Translations under genes and position numbers: made by a program | In this document: positions 48,116 to 57,571 of the stretch, piece after piece | Position numbering within the stretch: position 1 is the stretch's first letter | Layout: the number at the start of each line of letters is the position of its first letter | Assembly (NCBI GenBank): GCA_963742205.1 | Contig: CAVUKZ010000011.1 | Coordinates: 1 to 64,000, forward strand | Length of the DNA: 64,000 bases | From: WHSW01 sp963742205 | GTDB lineage: Bacteria; Actinomycetota; Thermoleophilia; Solirubrobacterales; 70-9 | Reading direction: 5' to 3' | Notes under the pieces: model-generated | Database searches by the model: none | Told to the model about the DNA's origin: nothing | What the model saw: the letters and a program-made list of their open reading frames with translations, nothing else

Positions 48116-48787
48116 ATGTCGACATCGGGCCAGCGGGGTCGCCTCCCGAGCGGGCGCCACGGCCTTCCCCGGGACGTGATCGTGCGCTCGCAGCGCGAGC
48201 GCCTGTTGGAGGCCATGATCCGGGTCGTCTCCGACAAGGGGTACGAGGGCGCCACCGTCGCCGACGTGATCGAGGCGGCCGGCGTCTCGCGCACCACGTT
48301 CTACGAGCTCTTCGGCGACAAGGAGGAGTGCTTTCTGGCGTCCTACGACGCCGTCGCCGATGTGCTCCTGGCCCAGGTGGGCCGCGCCTTTCGCGAGCGT
48401 GGCGGCTCCTGGCAGGAGCGCATCCACGCGGGGCTTGCGGCCCTCGTCGCGCTGCTGGCCGAGGAATCCGCGGTGGCGCGCATGGCGATGGTCGAGAGCA
48501 TTGCCGCCAGCCCCGCGGCACGACAGCGTTATCGCGAGATGCTGGGGCGCTTCACGCCTTTCCTCGACGAGGGCCGGGCGCTCTCCGAGCACGCCGGCCA
48601 GCTCCCGGCGGCCACGTCCAGGATGGCGATCGGGGGCGCCGCCGCGCTGATCTTCGACGAGGTCCGCGCCGGGCGCGGCGACCAGCTGCGCGGTCGGCTC
48701 CCCGACCTCGTGTACTCGGTGCTGATGCCGTTCCTCGGGCCCGAGACCGCCGCCGAGGAGATGCGTCGCGCCACCGCTGAAATCTGA
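48116..48787 (+). CDS. TetR-family regulator 2 of 3
   Basis: 223 residues. RLPSGRHGLPRDVIVRSQRERLLEAM, HTH ATVADVIEAAGVSRTTFYELFGDKEECFLASYD. The C-terminal domain ends in LVYSVLMPFLGPETAAEEM, matching regulator 3. ATG 48116 gives the family N-terminus. The A/T-rich upstream region (48041-48067, TTGACA followed by CATAAATAAA) is a likely promoter. No target gene is adjacent apart from its paralogues. Confidence 0.9.
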   Translation: MSTSGQRGRLPSGRHGLPRDVIVRSQRERLLEAMIRVVSDKGYEGATVADVIEAAGVSRTTFYELFGDKEECFLASYDAVADVLLAQVGRAFRERGGSWQERIHAGLAALVALLAEESAVARMAMVESIAASPAARQRYREMLGRFTPFLDEGRALSEHAGQLPAATSRMAIGGAAALIFDEVRAGRGDQLRGRLPDLVYSVLMPFLGPETAAEEMRRATAEI

Positions 48788-48865
48788 CTTTTCGCCCACC
48801 CGGCGGACGCTTTCGGTGCGCTTTCATCTTCGGGGTTAGGGTGGTGTCAGCTGGGTATAGACACC

Positions 48866-48895
48866 CGCGTACATTGATGAAACCGTCAGTACGCG
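48866..48895. promoter_or_regulatory. Candidate TetR operator upstream of regulator 3
   Basis: CGCGTAC and GTACGCG form perfect 7-bp arms separated by 16 nt, about 67 nt before the start of the third TetR gene. Spaced dyads upstream of their own gene are normal for this family. Which of the three regulators would bind is unknown. Confidence 0.35.
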
Positions 48896-48962
48896 TCCCG
48901 TACCCACCGGGAAAGCGCAACTGGACGGTTGTCGCTAGGCAAACGCATATCGAGGCTCTATC

Positions 48963-49686
48963 GTGTTCCCAATGACCCCCGCTGACACTGTCGGTACCCA
49001 GCTCGAGCAACTCCCGCGTGGCCGTCACGGCCTCTCGCCCGAGGCGGTGACCGAGTCGCAGCGCGGGCGGATCCTCACGGCGATGGTGGAGGTGACCGCG
49101 GAGCGCGGCTACGCCGACTGCCGGATCGCCGACGTGATCGCCTACGCCGGGGTCTCGCGCAAGACGTTCTACGAGCTCTTCAGCGACAAGGAGGAGTGCT
49201 TCCTCGCCGCCTACGACCTCTGGCTCGGGCTCCTGTTCGCGACCACGGCCGAGGCCTTCGACGCCGAGTCCGACACCGATTGGGGCGAGCGTGTGCGGGT
49301 GGCGCTTGGCGAGCTTCCTCGAGTTCATCGCCGAGCATCCGTCGGCGGCCGGGTTCTGCATCGTCGAGGTGCTGGCCGCCGGCCCGAAGGCGCTCGCGCG
49401 ACGCGACGCGGGCGTGCGCCAGTTCACCGCCTTCATCGACGCCGGCCGCGCCGAGACCACGGTGCAGCTGCCCGGCATCACGTCGTTGGCGATCGTGGGC
49501 GGGATCCATGAGCTGCTGTACAGCGAGATCATCCACGGCGCGACCGCGCAGCTGCCGACGCGGCTGCCGGAGCTCGTGTTCTGGATCGTGCAGCCGTTCC
49601 TCGGGCCCGAGCGCGCGATCGCCGAGCGGGATCGCGCGCGGGCGATGCTGGCCGAGCGGCCGGCCATCGTGGCCCCCGCCGGCTAG
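48963..49686 (+). pseudogene. TetR-family regulator 3 of 3, one frameshift
   Basis: QLPRGRHGLSPEAVTESQRGRI, HTH CRIADVIAYAGVSRKTFYELFSDKEECF in the first frame; after about 49310 the protein continues in another frame as SFLEFIAEHPSAAGFCIVEVLAAGPKALA to RPAIVAPAG. One extra G in GCTTGGCGAGC explains it (GCTTGCGAGC would read VALASFLEF). Joined length is about 240 residues. GTG 48963 or ATG 48972 may start it. The stop shares CTAG (49683-49686) with the convergent sensor gene. Confidence 0.75.
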
Positions 49687-51011
49687 CGGAAGCGTCTGCT
49701 TCGCGGCGGGCGGCGGCGGTGGCGGGCCAGCGCTTGGAGACCATCCGGGCGACGGTCTCGAGCAGCTCGAGCTCCTCGTCGCTCACCCCCTGCGCCTCCG
49801 TGTGCAGGACGGCGAGACACCCGGCGCCACCGGAGATCGGCACGCACGCAGCACTCCGCGCCGCGGCGGAACGGGCGATCGGCCCCGGGCTGTAGAGCGC
49901 CTCGCCGTCGTAGTCACGCGACCCTGATCGACTCGCCCGCTTCGATCGCGGCCATCGTCGCCGAGCCCACCGGGAGCTCGCAGCGCGAACGCCAGCGGTC
50001 GGGCTCGAAGCGGCCCAGGGGTCCGGCGACCGCCAGCGGCTCCACCTCGGTGCGGTCGCGGGCCACGGCCACCGCGGTGACCAGCGGCGCCTCGAACTGC
50101 TCGGCGATCAACTCAACGGCCGACGAGAGGACGCGCTCGGGCTCCTCCTCGACGATCAAGAGCTCGGCGAACTCGGACAGGGCGTGCTCCGAGTCCAACC
50201 GCATCCGCAGCGCGGTCTCGTGGCGGTGGCGATCGGTGACATCCAGGAGGGTGTAGAGGATCGACTCCCGGGTGCCCAGCGCGCCGAAGAGGGGGCGAGC
50301 GCTCACCGAGAGCCACTGCATCTGCCCGTCGTCGCGGACGACAGCCCGCTCCACGGGCTCCTCGCCGAAGAACCGGCCCTGTCCCGGTTGCATCGTGGCC
50401 CCGTCGATGAATTCGGAGATCGGCACCCCGACCAGCCGCTCGGCCGGGAGCCCGACGAGCAGGCACGCGGCCTGGTTCACGTATGTGGTCACCCCGAAGG
50501 TGTCGGTGACCCAGACCGCCGAGGAGACGAGCTCCAGCTGGCAGGCCATGCCGCCCGGGCTGAGCGGCGGCGCGAGGCCGAGCGCGGCGCCGGCGGCGAT
50601 GCGCTGAAGGAGCGACCGCTCGGTCGCCGTGTAGGAGCCACTCACGCGGTCGCGAACGGCCACGATCACCGCGGGGGTGGAAGCGATGGGGACGATCATG
50701 ACCTCGCCGATCCGCTCGTCCGCCGGCAGGCCGAGGTCGCGCAGTCGTCCGGGCCCGAGGTCCGTCAGATGGACGATCGAGTTGCTGCCGAGGGCCTGGC
50801 GCAGCCAGCCGCCGGCCGGCGGGGCGAGGTCCGGAGCGTGTGCGAGCAAGGCCAGGTCGAGGCGCTGGTCGGGGTCGCGGTGGTCGCCGGCGATCGCGCG
50901 CAGCGCGCCGCTGGACGGGTGCAGGCGACGGACTACGCATCCGTCGCCCACCAGCCTGGTGACGCTGGCGGCGACTGAGTCCATCCGCGAGGCGGTGGCC
51001 GCCGGATTCAC
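49683..51011 (-). pseudogene. GAF-PAS-GAF sensor protein B, frameshifted
   Basis: Start GTG 51011 overlaps the stop of sensor A (GTGA). N-terminal GAF-like domain (MDSVAASVTRLVGDGCVVRRL, RIGEVMIVPIASTPAVIVAVRD), then PAS (QLELVSSAVWVTDTFGVTTYVNQAACLLVG, read in parts; PAC-like RESILYTLLDVTDRHRHE), then a second GAF (VLSSAVELIAEQFEAPLVTAVAVARD). At about 49918 one base is missing (GESIRVA to RDYDGEALYSPGPIARS), and the end (VSDEELELLETVARMVSKRW) is in another frame; the stop at 49683 is inferred from CTAG sharing and from sensor A. No kinase, GGDEF or HTH follows, so it is a stand-alone sensor. About 440 residues when joined. Confidence 0.65.
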
Positions 51012-52373
51012 CGTGCCGCCCACCGCCGCTCGAGCAACCGGGCGACGTACTGGACCAGCTCCACGTCCGGGGTCCCGAAGGCCCCCGGCTCGGCGGAGTG
51101 GACGGCGATGACCCCGGTCCCGTGGGCGAAGCCGACGAGCGTCGCGCTGCGGACGCCGGCGGCCTCCACCATCGGGTCGGGCTCGTAGAGCAGCTCGTCG
51201 CGGTAGTCGGCGACGACCACCGGGTCGCCGCTGCGCAGGGTCGCGCGGACGGCCGAGCGGTCGACGAGCCGGCGGGCGGCGGGCGGTCGGCGCTCGTTGC
51301 GCTCCAGGACCGCGGGCCAGCCGACGAGCGCCAACGGGTGGACCGGCGAGTCCTCCCCGTCCTCGTAAGCGGCGATCGAGACCAGCTCGACCTCGAGCTG
51401 GTTGGCGAGCGTGCTGGCCGGCGAGCTCGATCAGCTCGTTCAGGTCGCCGTCGATCGCCTTCTCGGCGAGCGCCCGACGCGCGCGCTGGCGGTCGAGGGC
51501 CAGCGAGAGCTCGATCTCGCGGCCACGGCGCGCGGTGACGTCCACCAGCGTGTGGGCACGGGCGACCGGCTCACCGCGGTCGTCGTGCATCTGCCTCGTC
51601 GTTACCTCGAGCCACGCGGTGGCGCCATCGTCGCGAAGCAGCGGGCGGTCGCAGATCGTGGCCCCATCCACGCGACGGGTTCGGCCCGCGGCGCAGCGGC
51701 CCAGGAACTCGCTCACCGGCAGTCCGACGAGGTCGCGGCTCGGCCAACCGACCAGCTCGCTCACGGCCTCGTTGACGTAGAGGGTTCGTCCGTGGTGGTC
51801 GACTACCCAGAGCCCGGCGGAGGTGGCTTCCACCAGGCCGTGACGAAGCGGGTCGAAGGATCCGGGCTCGAGCGGTTCGCCGGCCGCCGGGGCCCCCGGC
51901 GCCCGCAGCGGGGCGGCTCCGGCCGGCATCAGGTCGCCGGCGCCCAGGGCGGCCCGCAGCTCGGCCGCGATCCGCTCGCACTGCTCACGCTCCCGGCTGC
52001 CGTAGGGACCGGCGATCCGGTCGCGGATCAAGACCGCGAGCACGGTTGGCAGCACGGGAAAGGCGATCGCGTCGCCGAGGCGCTCGTCGGCCGGCAGGCC
52101 GGCGGCGGTCAGGGCCTCGCGGTCGAAGGTCGGCAGGGGCACCGGGCGGCCTCGCTCGAGCGCCTGGCCCAGCCAACCGGACGACGTCAGCGGCGGGGCG
52201 TCGAGCAACTCCAGCAGGGTGCTGCGGCGATCGTCATCGCGGTGGTCGGCCGCTCGGGCGACGAGCGCCCCCGTCCCGTCGACCACCCGGATGAGACAAC
52301 CGTCCCCCACCAGCGCAGTGAACCGCTCAGCCGCTTCCTTGAGCATTCCATGCGCACCAGGCGGGTTCGCCAC
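51008..52373 (-). pseudogene. GAF-PAS-GAF sensor protein A, frameshifted
   Basis: Paralogue of sensor B with the same layout: FTALVGDGCLIRVVDGTGA, RLGDAIAFPVLPTVLAVLIRDRI, PAS (LVEATSAGLWVVDHHGRTLYVN, AHTLVDVTARRGREIEL), then GAF. One extra G near 51418 separates ELIELA from STLANQLEVELVSIAAYEDGE; joined it is about 455 residues and ends VQYVARLLERRWAAR. GTG 52373 has GGGAG seven bases upstream; ATG 52346 is an alternative. No output domain is present, so partners are needed. Confidence 0.65.
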
Positions 52374-52500
52374 TCTCCATCTCCCTGAGCCGGCACACGC
52401 GAAACAATGGCGTTTCGCGTACGACCGTGTTTGTAGCAGATAGGGCACGCCCACGGGGTCCTCGTCCGCGGGTGTTTCTGGTCGCTACGGGGGAGCTCCC

Positions 52501-52535
52501 GGGCCGGCGCGGCCCGGCCAGTGGCCGGCCGGCCC
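52501..52535 (-). terminator. GC-rich imperfect hairpin after cassette copy 1
   Basis: GGGCCGGC pairs with GCCGGCCC (52501-52508 and 52528-52535) around an inner CGGCCA-G-TGGCCG dyad. It lies 25 nt past the stop of the copy-1 Cys/Pro-repeat gene on the minus strand, so it probably ends that transcript. No T run. Confidence 0.4.
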
Positions 52536-52557
52536 CGTGGGAGGCTCTATCCGTTCG

Positions 52558-55500
52558 AGCTCACTTGCACTGCGTCTTGAGCTTGGGCTTTTGGTCGTTG
52601 TGGACGCCGCTTTGGGCGGTGATCGCCAGCTTGTTATGGAAGGTCTTCTTCTTGGCCTTCTTGCCCTGCTTCTTCTTGCCCTTGCAGAGGTTCTTGGAGT
52701 TGACCAGGAGGCCACCCTGGTTTAGGTCGAGCTTGAAGTCGGCGATCGGCACGTCGGGGGCCTCGAAGGTGGTGCGGATCGCACCGCCGTTGACGGTGTC
52801 GATGCGCCCGACGAGGTCGATGTTGACCTGACCGTTTAGATCGGCGACCAGATCCGGCAGCGGGTTGTCGGAGCTGCGCAGATAGACGGGACCCGAGAGG
52901 CCGCCGGCGAGCAGCGGCGTGCTCGCCGAGGCCTGGCCGTAGACGGACTCGGGCGGGCACTGGTTGGCCGCGTATTGCTCGCGGGTGCAGATCTGGGAGA
53001 TGTTGTCCTGGTCGAGGAAGATCGCCTTGGGCAGGGTCAGGGCGACGGTGGCGACGTTGGCGTCGCCCGGGCGGGCTACCAGGTCGGCCTCAAAGCCCGG
53101 GTTTGCCGAGCGCTTGGTCGCCTTCTTGCCGCCGATGATCTTGGTCGTCATCGTCGGCTTAAACGGCAGCGCGGTGCAGCCGGCCATCTGGAAGTGGCTG
53201 GCGAGTGAGGCGCCGGCGCCCGAGGCACCGCCGACCGCGGCCGTGACCTGCTTTGCGTCGCAGTTGGTGGGGCTGGTCATAAAGCCCGGGCGGTCGATCG
53301 AGAGCGCGATCTGGCGCAGGCGCAGCGGGATCCCCTCGAGGATCTGGGGCACGGGGTCGCTGAGCACGCGCAGGTGCGCGTCGGTGGGGTCGACGAAGAC
53401 CGCCGCGCGCACGACGACCGTGCCGAGGTCGAAGATCCCGGCCTGGGCGGGGACGACGATCGACAGCGACAGCGGCGCGCCCTTATAGGGGCCGGCGATG
53501 TAGACCGAGCCGCCGGTGATCTGGAACGGGTTGGTGCCGGCGCCGACCTTGGCCGAGACCGAGCCCACCCGCGAGGCAGCGCCGCAGGTGCCCGCCGCGG
53601 CCTGGGCGGCGGCGCACTGCGGGGCCGAGGCGAGCACCGCCGAGACGCCCTCGGGCAGGCTCGCGTCGATGGTCGAGATCTCCTGGCTGCCGTCGGGACG
53701 GCTGACCGCGAGGTTGAACGGGCTTTGCGAGCCCGAGGCCGGGTTTACCAGCCCGGCGGCGAGGCTGGGGGTAAACGGGCGCGCGCCCGGGGTCGCCGCG
53801 CAGGCGGAGCCGCCCGGGCCGGAGGTGATCGAGAAGGAGTCGGTGAGCGTGGTCTGGGCGTTGGGGCGCGACCACGAGGAAAGCCTTGCGGTCGCGGTCT
53901 TGGTGCCGCAGGTCACCGGGGTCGCCAGCGCCGCGCGGGCGCCGCCGAAGAAGTTAAGCCCGAAGTGGCTGAACGGCAGCTGCGGGGCGTTGTCGATCGT
54001 CGCCGTGATCTGGCCGGTCTGCGGGTCGGTGGCGATCTCGCCGGTGAGCTTGACCGTGACGCCGCCGCCCTGGGCGACGACGTAGATCGCCAGCAGGCTG
54101 CCGAACGGGTTGTCGGTCGGGGGTCGCCTGATAGATCGCGCCCTGCAGCGGATCGGGCTGCAGCGGGCTGGCGATCTCGACGTTGCCGATCTTCGAGGCG
54201 GCCGGGCAGCTCGGGTCGGCGCTGTTTGCGACCCCGAACTGCGACTGGGTGCAGCCGGCGAGGCCGTCGGCGGCCGAGGGGTTGATCGAGGTGCCCTCGG
54301 GCAGGGTGACCACGGCCTTCTTCAGGTTCGACTCGGTGATCCCGGTCGGGTTCTGGGGCTGGGGCAGGTCGACGTCGACCGAGAGCGAGCCCGGCGAGTC
54401 AGAGCTCTGGCTGCCCGACTGCACGTTGACGGAGGGATCGAAGGGCACCGCGTTGCAGCCCGTGGCGCCGACCGGGGTGGTCGAGTTGCGACGCTCGACC
54501 GCCCCGTTCTGCCACGAGGTGGCCTGCAGCCTGGTAGTCACCGGGCCCGTGCACGAGGTCGGATTGGAAAGGAACGGCAACACCGGGCCCTGGAACGGGC
54601 AGGCCACCGTCGGGTCGAAGTCGTTTAGGCACGGCCCGCGGTCGACGTCGTGGGCGGGGTCGCCGGGCACGCCCCAGAAGGTGAGGCTGGTGCCGGTCAG
54701 CGGCAGCGCCTGGGAGATGTTGGGGATGGTCACCGAAAGCCCGCCGTCGTTGCGCACCGAGGCGTTGACGTAGACGGGCGGGATCAGGGCGATGAAGCCG
54801 AACTGCGCCGGCACGCCCTTGGGCGGCTTTAGGTTGTAGACGGCCGAGACGAAGTTCTGGCCGAGGCCGGTCTTTAGCACCGTGACCCCGACCTGGGTGT
54901 TGGCCGGGCAGCCGCCGCCAAAGCCCGTGGTCAGCTGCGCGTGGGTGCACTGGGGCGTGTTCTGGGGGTTGCCGACCAGGCCCGCGGGCAGGTCGACGTG
55001 GACCGTGCGCACGCTCTCGTCGGGGACCTGCTGGCCGGTGCCGCCGTCGTGGGTGAAGAAGTTGATGTCGGTAAAGGCCTCGAACGGATGGCCGCCGGCC
55101 TGGGTGTAGGGGTTGCCGTTTTGGTCGCGGACCTCGGCGCTGAAGTCCTTGAGCAGGTCGGCCTGGGCCAGCGCGGGCAGCGCGAACAGGGCCGCCAGCG
55201 CGATGGCGAGCGCTCCGGTGATCCGCCGCTTGGGTGAGCGCTTGCGCATCGTTGCCTCCGTGTTGGTCTTCGTCTGGGCCGGGTCGTTAGTCGTCGTCAT
55301 CGAGATCAGCCCTGGTTGCACTGGTCGGCTTGCTGCTCGGCCTTCTTGGCCGCCTTCTTTGCCTGCTTGAGCTTCTTCTTGAGCTTCTTCTTTTGCTTGC
55401 CGGAGGCCTTGTCGACCTTCTTTTGGAGCTTGTCGACCTTGGCGGCCTTCTTTTGGGCCTTGGCCTCTGCCGAGCTGCAGTCGGGCGGCGGCGGGACCAC

Positions 55501-55728
55501 CGGGTTGTCGACCGCGGTGGTGCCGTTGGGCGGCGGGCCGCTCTGCGGGGTCGCCGGCGGCTTGCAGGCGTCGCCCTCGCAGGGCACCGGCGGCGGGGGC
55601 GGGTTCTGGGAGGCAAGGCCACCGCCGACGCGCGCGTCATAGAGGTCGACCGAGTCGTCGGTGTCGGTGCCGACCAGCTGCTCGCGGGTGAGGAAGAAGG
55701 CGTCGTCGCCGCGAGCGCGAGGCGTCGA
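52558..55728. repeat. Long repeat unit R1 (copy 1 of ~3.17 kb)
   Basis: Nearly identical to 57572-60741, and over its first ~1.16 kb to 62384-63548. The match begins two to three bases outside the stop codon of the Cys/Pro-module gene and ends inside the PD40 gene where the tail region begins (about 55728). Differences are scattered single bases plus two 1-nt indels. Confidence 0.9.
52561..55249 (-). pseudogene. Secreted Cys/Pro-module protein, cassette copy 1, one frameshift
   Basis: Same protein as the intact copy at 57575-60262, with a few base differences. It is 2689 nt instead of 2688 because of one extra C at 54114 (ttgtCggtc), which shifts the frame after about residue 380. Start ATG 55249 with GGAGG five bases upstream and signal peptide MRKRSPKRRITGALAIALAAL. 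Domain content as described for copy 2. It lies 56 nt after the stop of its PD40 partner. Because everything else is intact, an assembly error at a repeat is possible. Confidence 0.75.
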
Positions 55729-57334
55729 CGAACGAGGACTCATTGGCGCTGGTGCCGCTGGAGACGAGCTCGAGCGCGCCGTCCTTCCACATGTACGGGT
55801 CGTAGTTGCCGTTGGTGTCGTCCTGGCGCAGCCGCTCCGGGCTGGCGAAGAACGCCGTCGTCCCATCGTCGGAGAAGTTCCGGCGCTGGTAGAGGCTCAG
55901 GCCCGTGAGCGAGACCGGACCCGGCGCCTGGGCGAGGATCGTGTCCGCGGTCGCGGGCTGCCGTTCGGGCCGGCAGGAGACGCAGGCGAACTCGTTCGCC
56001 CCGAGGTCGTAGACGTAGAACTCCATGAACCCGGCGTTGTCGTAGCCGAGCTGCTCATGGCGCGAGCCGAAGAACAGGCTGTCGCCGCTCGGAGTGACAC
56101 GGCTGAGCTTCGAGGTCGCCTGCGTCGCCCAGTTGTCGGCGTCGCTGGGGAAGTTGTTGAGGTCGAGATCCGCGATGAACGTCGTCGTGGACCCGTCGCG
56201 GACGTAGAGGTTCGCGGCGTTGTCGGTCGCGCCGGGCGCCAACGCGCCGCTGGCGCCGAAGTAGACGCGGCTGCCGTTGTCGCTGACGCCGAGGACGCCC
56301 TGGACGCCGGCGCCGTCGGGATCGGCGGTGGTCAGGTCGACCAGCCCGTCGGTCTCGACGTCATAGCGGTAGAGGTCGGGGGCGCCGGGCTCGGCCTGCG
56401 AGTTGTTGGTGAGCTTCTCGCCTGAGGAGAAGAGACGAAGCGCCCGTTGGCGTCGCGTCCTGGTAGCTCTTCGGCTGCACCCCGTTCGGGTCGGGGTTGT
56501 TGCGCTGCGACGCCGACACCTGGACCGTGTCGGTCCCGTCGATGCGCACGTAGACCTCCGGCGGAGTGCGCCGGAGCTCCAGACGATCCGCGAGCCGTCG
56601 TCGGAGACCGTGTTGTAGCCCGGATTGGGAGCCGATCGGGCCACCGGTGGGCGAGGCGTCGCCGCTCGGGAGCACGGAGACGAGCTCCAGGTCCTGATCC
56701 CCGGTGCTTGGTAGGCGTTGTTGACACCCGGGACCGCGTCCGGGCCCGAGGTCACGGGCAGGGGCGGATCGCCGATGGCTGAACGTCCCGACCGACATGT
56801 CCTCCGAGCCACCGCCCCAGGTCGGCGAGGCCGGGAAGCCTCCCGGCGGGACCGGCGGCTGTCCCGGCGTGAACGCGTGCCGAGTCCCGTCCGGGTCGAC
56901 GCGGTAGAGGTTCGAGGCACCGGGCGTGGCGCCGTCAAAGCCGGGATCCCCGCCCAGGTAACCGAGGACCGAGGTCTGCACGTCGTCGGAGAAGTCCGGT
57001 AGAGGGAGCTGGCGAGGCCGGGCGAGACGATCTGCGGCGGTCCGATCGAATGGGTGAGCCAGTCGGTCGCGTTGCGATCGGAGGTGAACGAGGTGACCAG
57101 GCCGCCGCCCTCGCTGTCGGCGAAGGCGCCGAAGCTGATGTAGGTGGCGGCGTCGCCGTCGGCGGCGGCCTTGTCGAGGCCATTCGAGATGTCCTCGCCG
57201 TCCTTGTCGGCGGGCGAGACCTTCTCGTAGCCACGGCCCGTGGGCAGGGCAAGGGCGGAGGGCACGCAGATGGCAAGCAGGGCCGCCGTGGTAGTCAGAA
57301 CGACCCTGGTGACCCGACGAACCTCTGCACTCAT
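55306..57334 (-). pseudogene. Secreted PD40 propeller with Lys-rich tail, cassette copy 1, multiply frameshifted
   Basis: The start ATG 57334 has AAGGGAG upstream; the signal peptide is VVLTTTAALLAICVPSALA, followed by LPTGRGYEKVSPADKDGED as in copy 2. The protein continues in changing frames with shifts near 57003, 56783, 56708, 56625, 56570, 56445 and 55715. Between them lie coherent segments, e.g. GYLGGDPGFDGATPGASNLY, TSGPDAVPGVNNAYQAPG, YVRIDGTDTVQVSASQRNN, LTTADPDGAGVQGVLGVSDN, RREHQ-like region and DAFFLTREQLVGTD. The tail after 55728 is the shared repeat and is undamaged. Seven lesions in 1.3 kb against none in copy 2 favour real decay here, or a low-coverage stretch. Confidence 0.75.
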
Positions 57335-57505
57335 CTGCTCGCTCCCTTTCGCTTGATGAAGATCCCGACCGGCCCGCAAGGGGCCGGCGCCACGCATCAT
57401 AAACACAAAAGTTTCCTCATGTCCAGTGATTCACGCCAAACCCCCCTATGGAGGGGACTTGCGCCGTCGCTATTCAAGGATGAAGCCGTTTGTGAAGGGC
57501 ATAGC

Positions 57506-57548
57506 GAAGGCCCCTCGGGAGGTGGGCGGACCTACCCGAGGGGCCTTC
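57506..57548 (-). terminator. Strong hairpin after cassette copy 2
   Basis: GAAGGCCCCTCGG and CCGAGGGGCCTTC form a perfect 13-bp stem with a 17-nt loop, 27 nt past the copy-2 stop on the minus strand. The remaining intergenic DNA (57335-57505) has a moderately A/T-rich stretch (near 57395-57480) that should hold the promoter of copy 1; no clear -35/-10 pair could be fixed. Confidence 0.75.
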
Positions 57549-57571
57549 TGGCCCGTGGACTACGGCTTGTC

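Noticed and set aside
57506..57548. Inverted repeat as a mobile-element end
   Set aside because: No transposase or second end is present; position after a stop fits a terminator.
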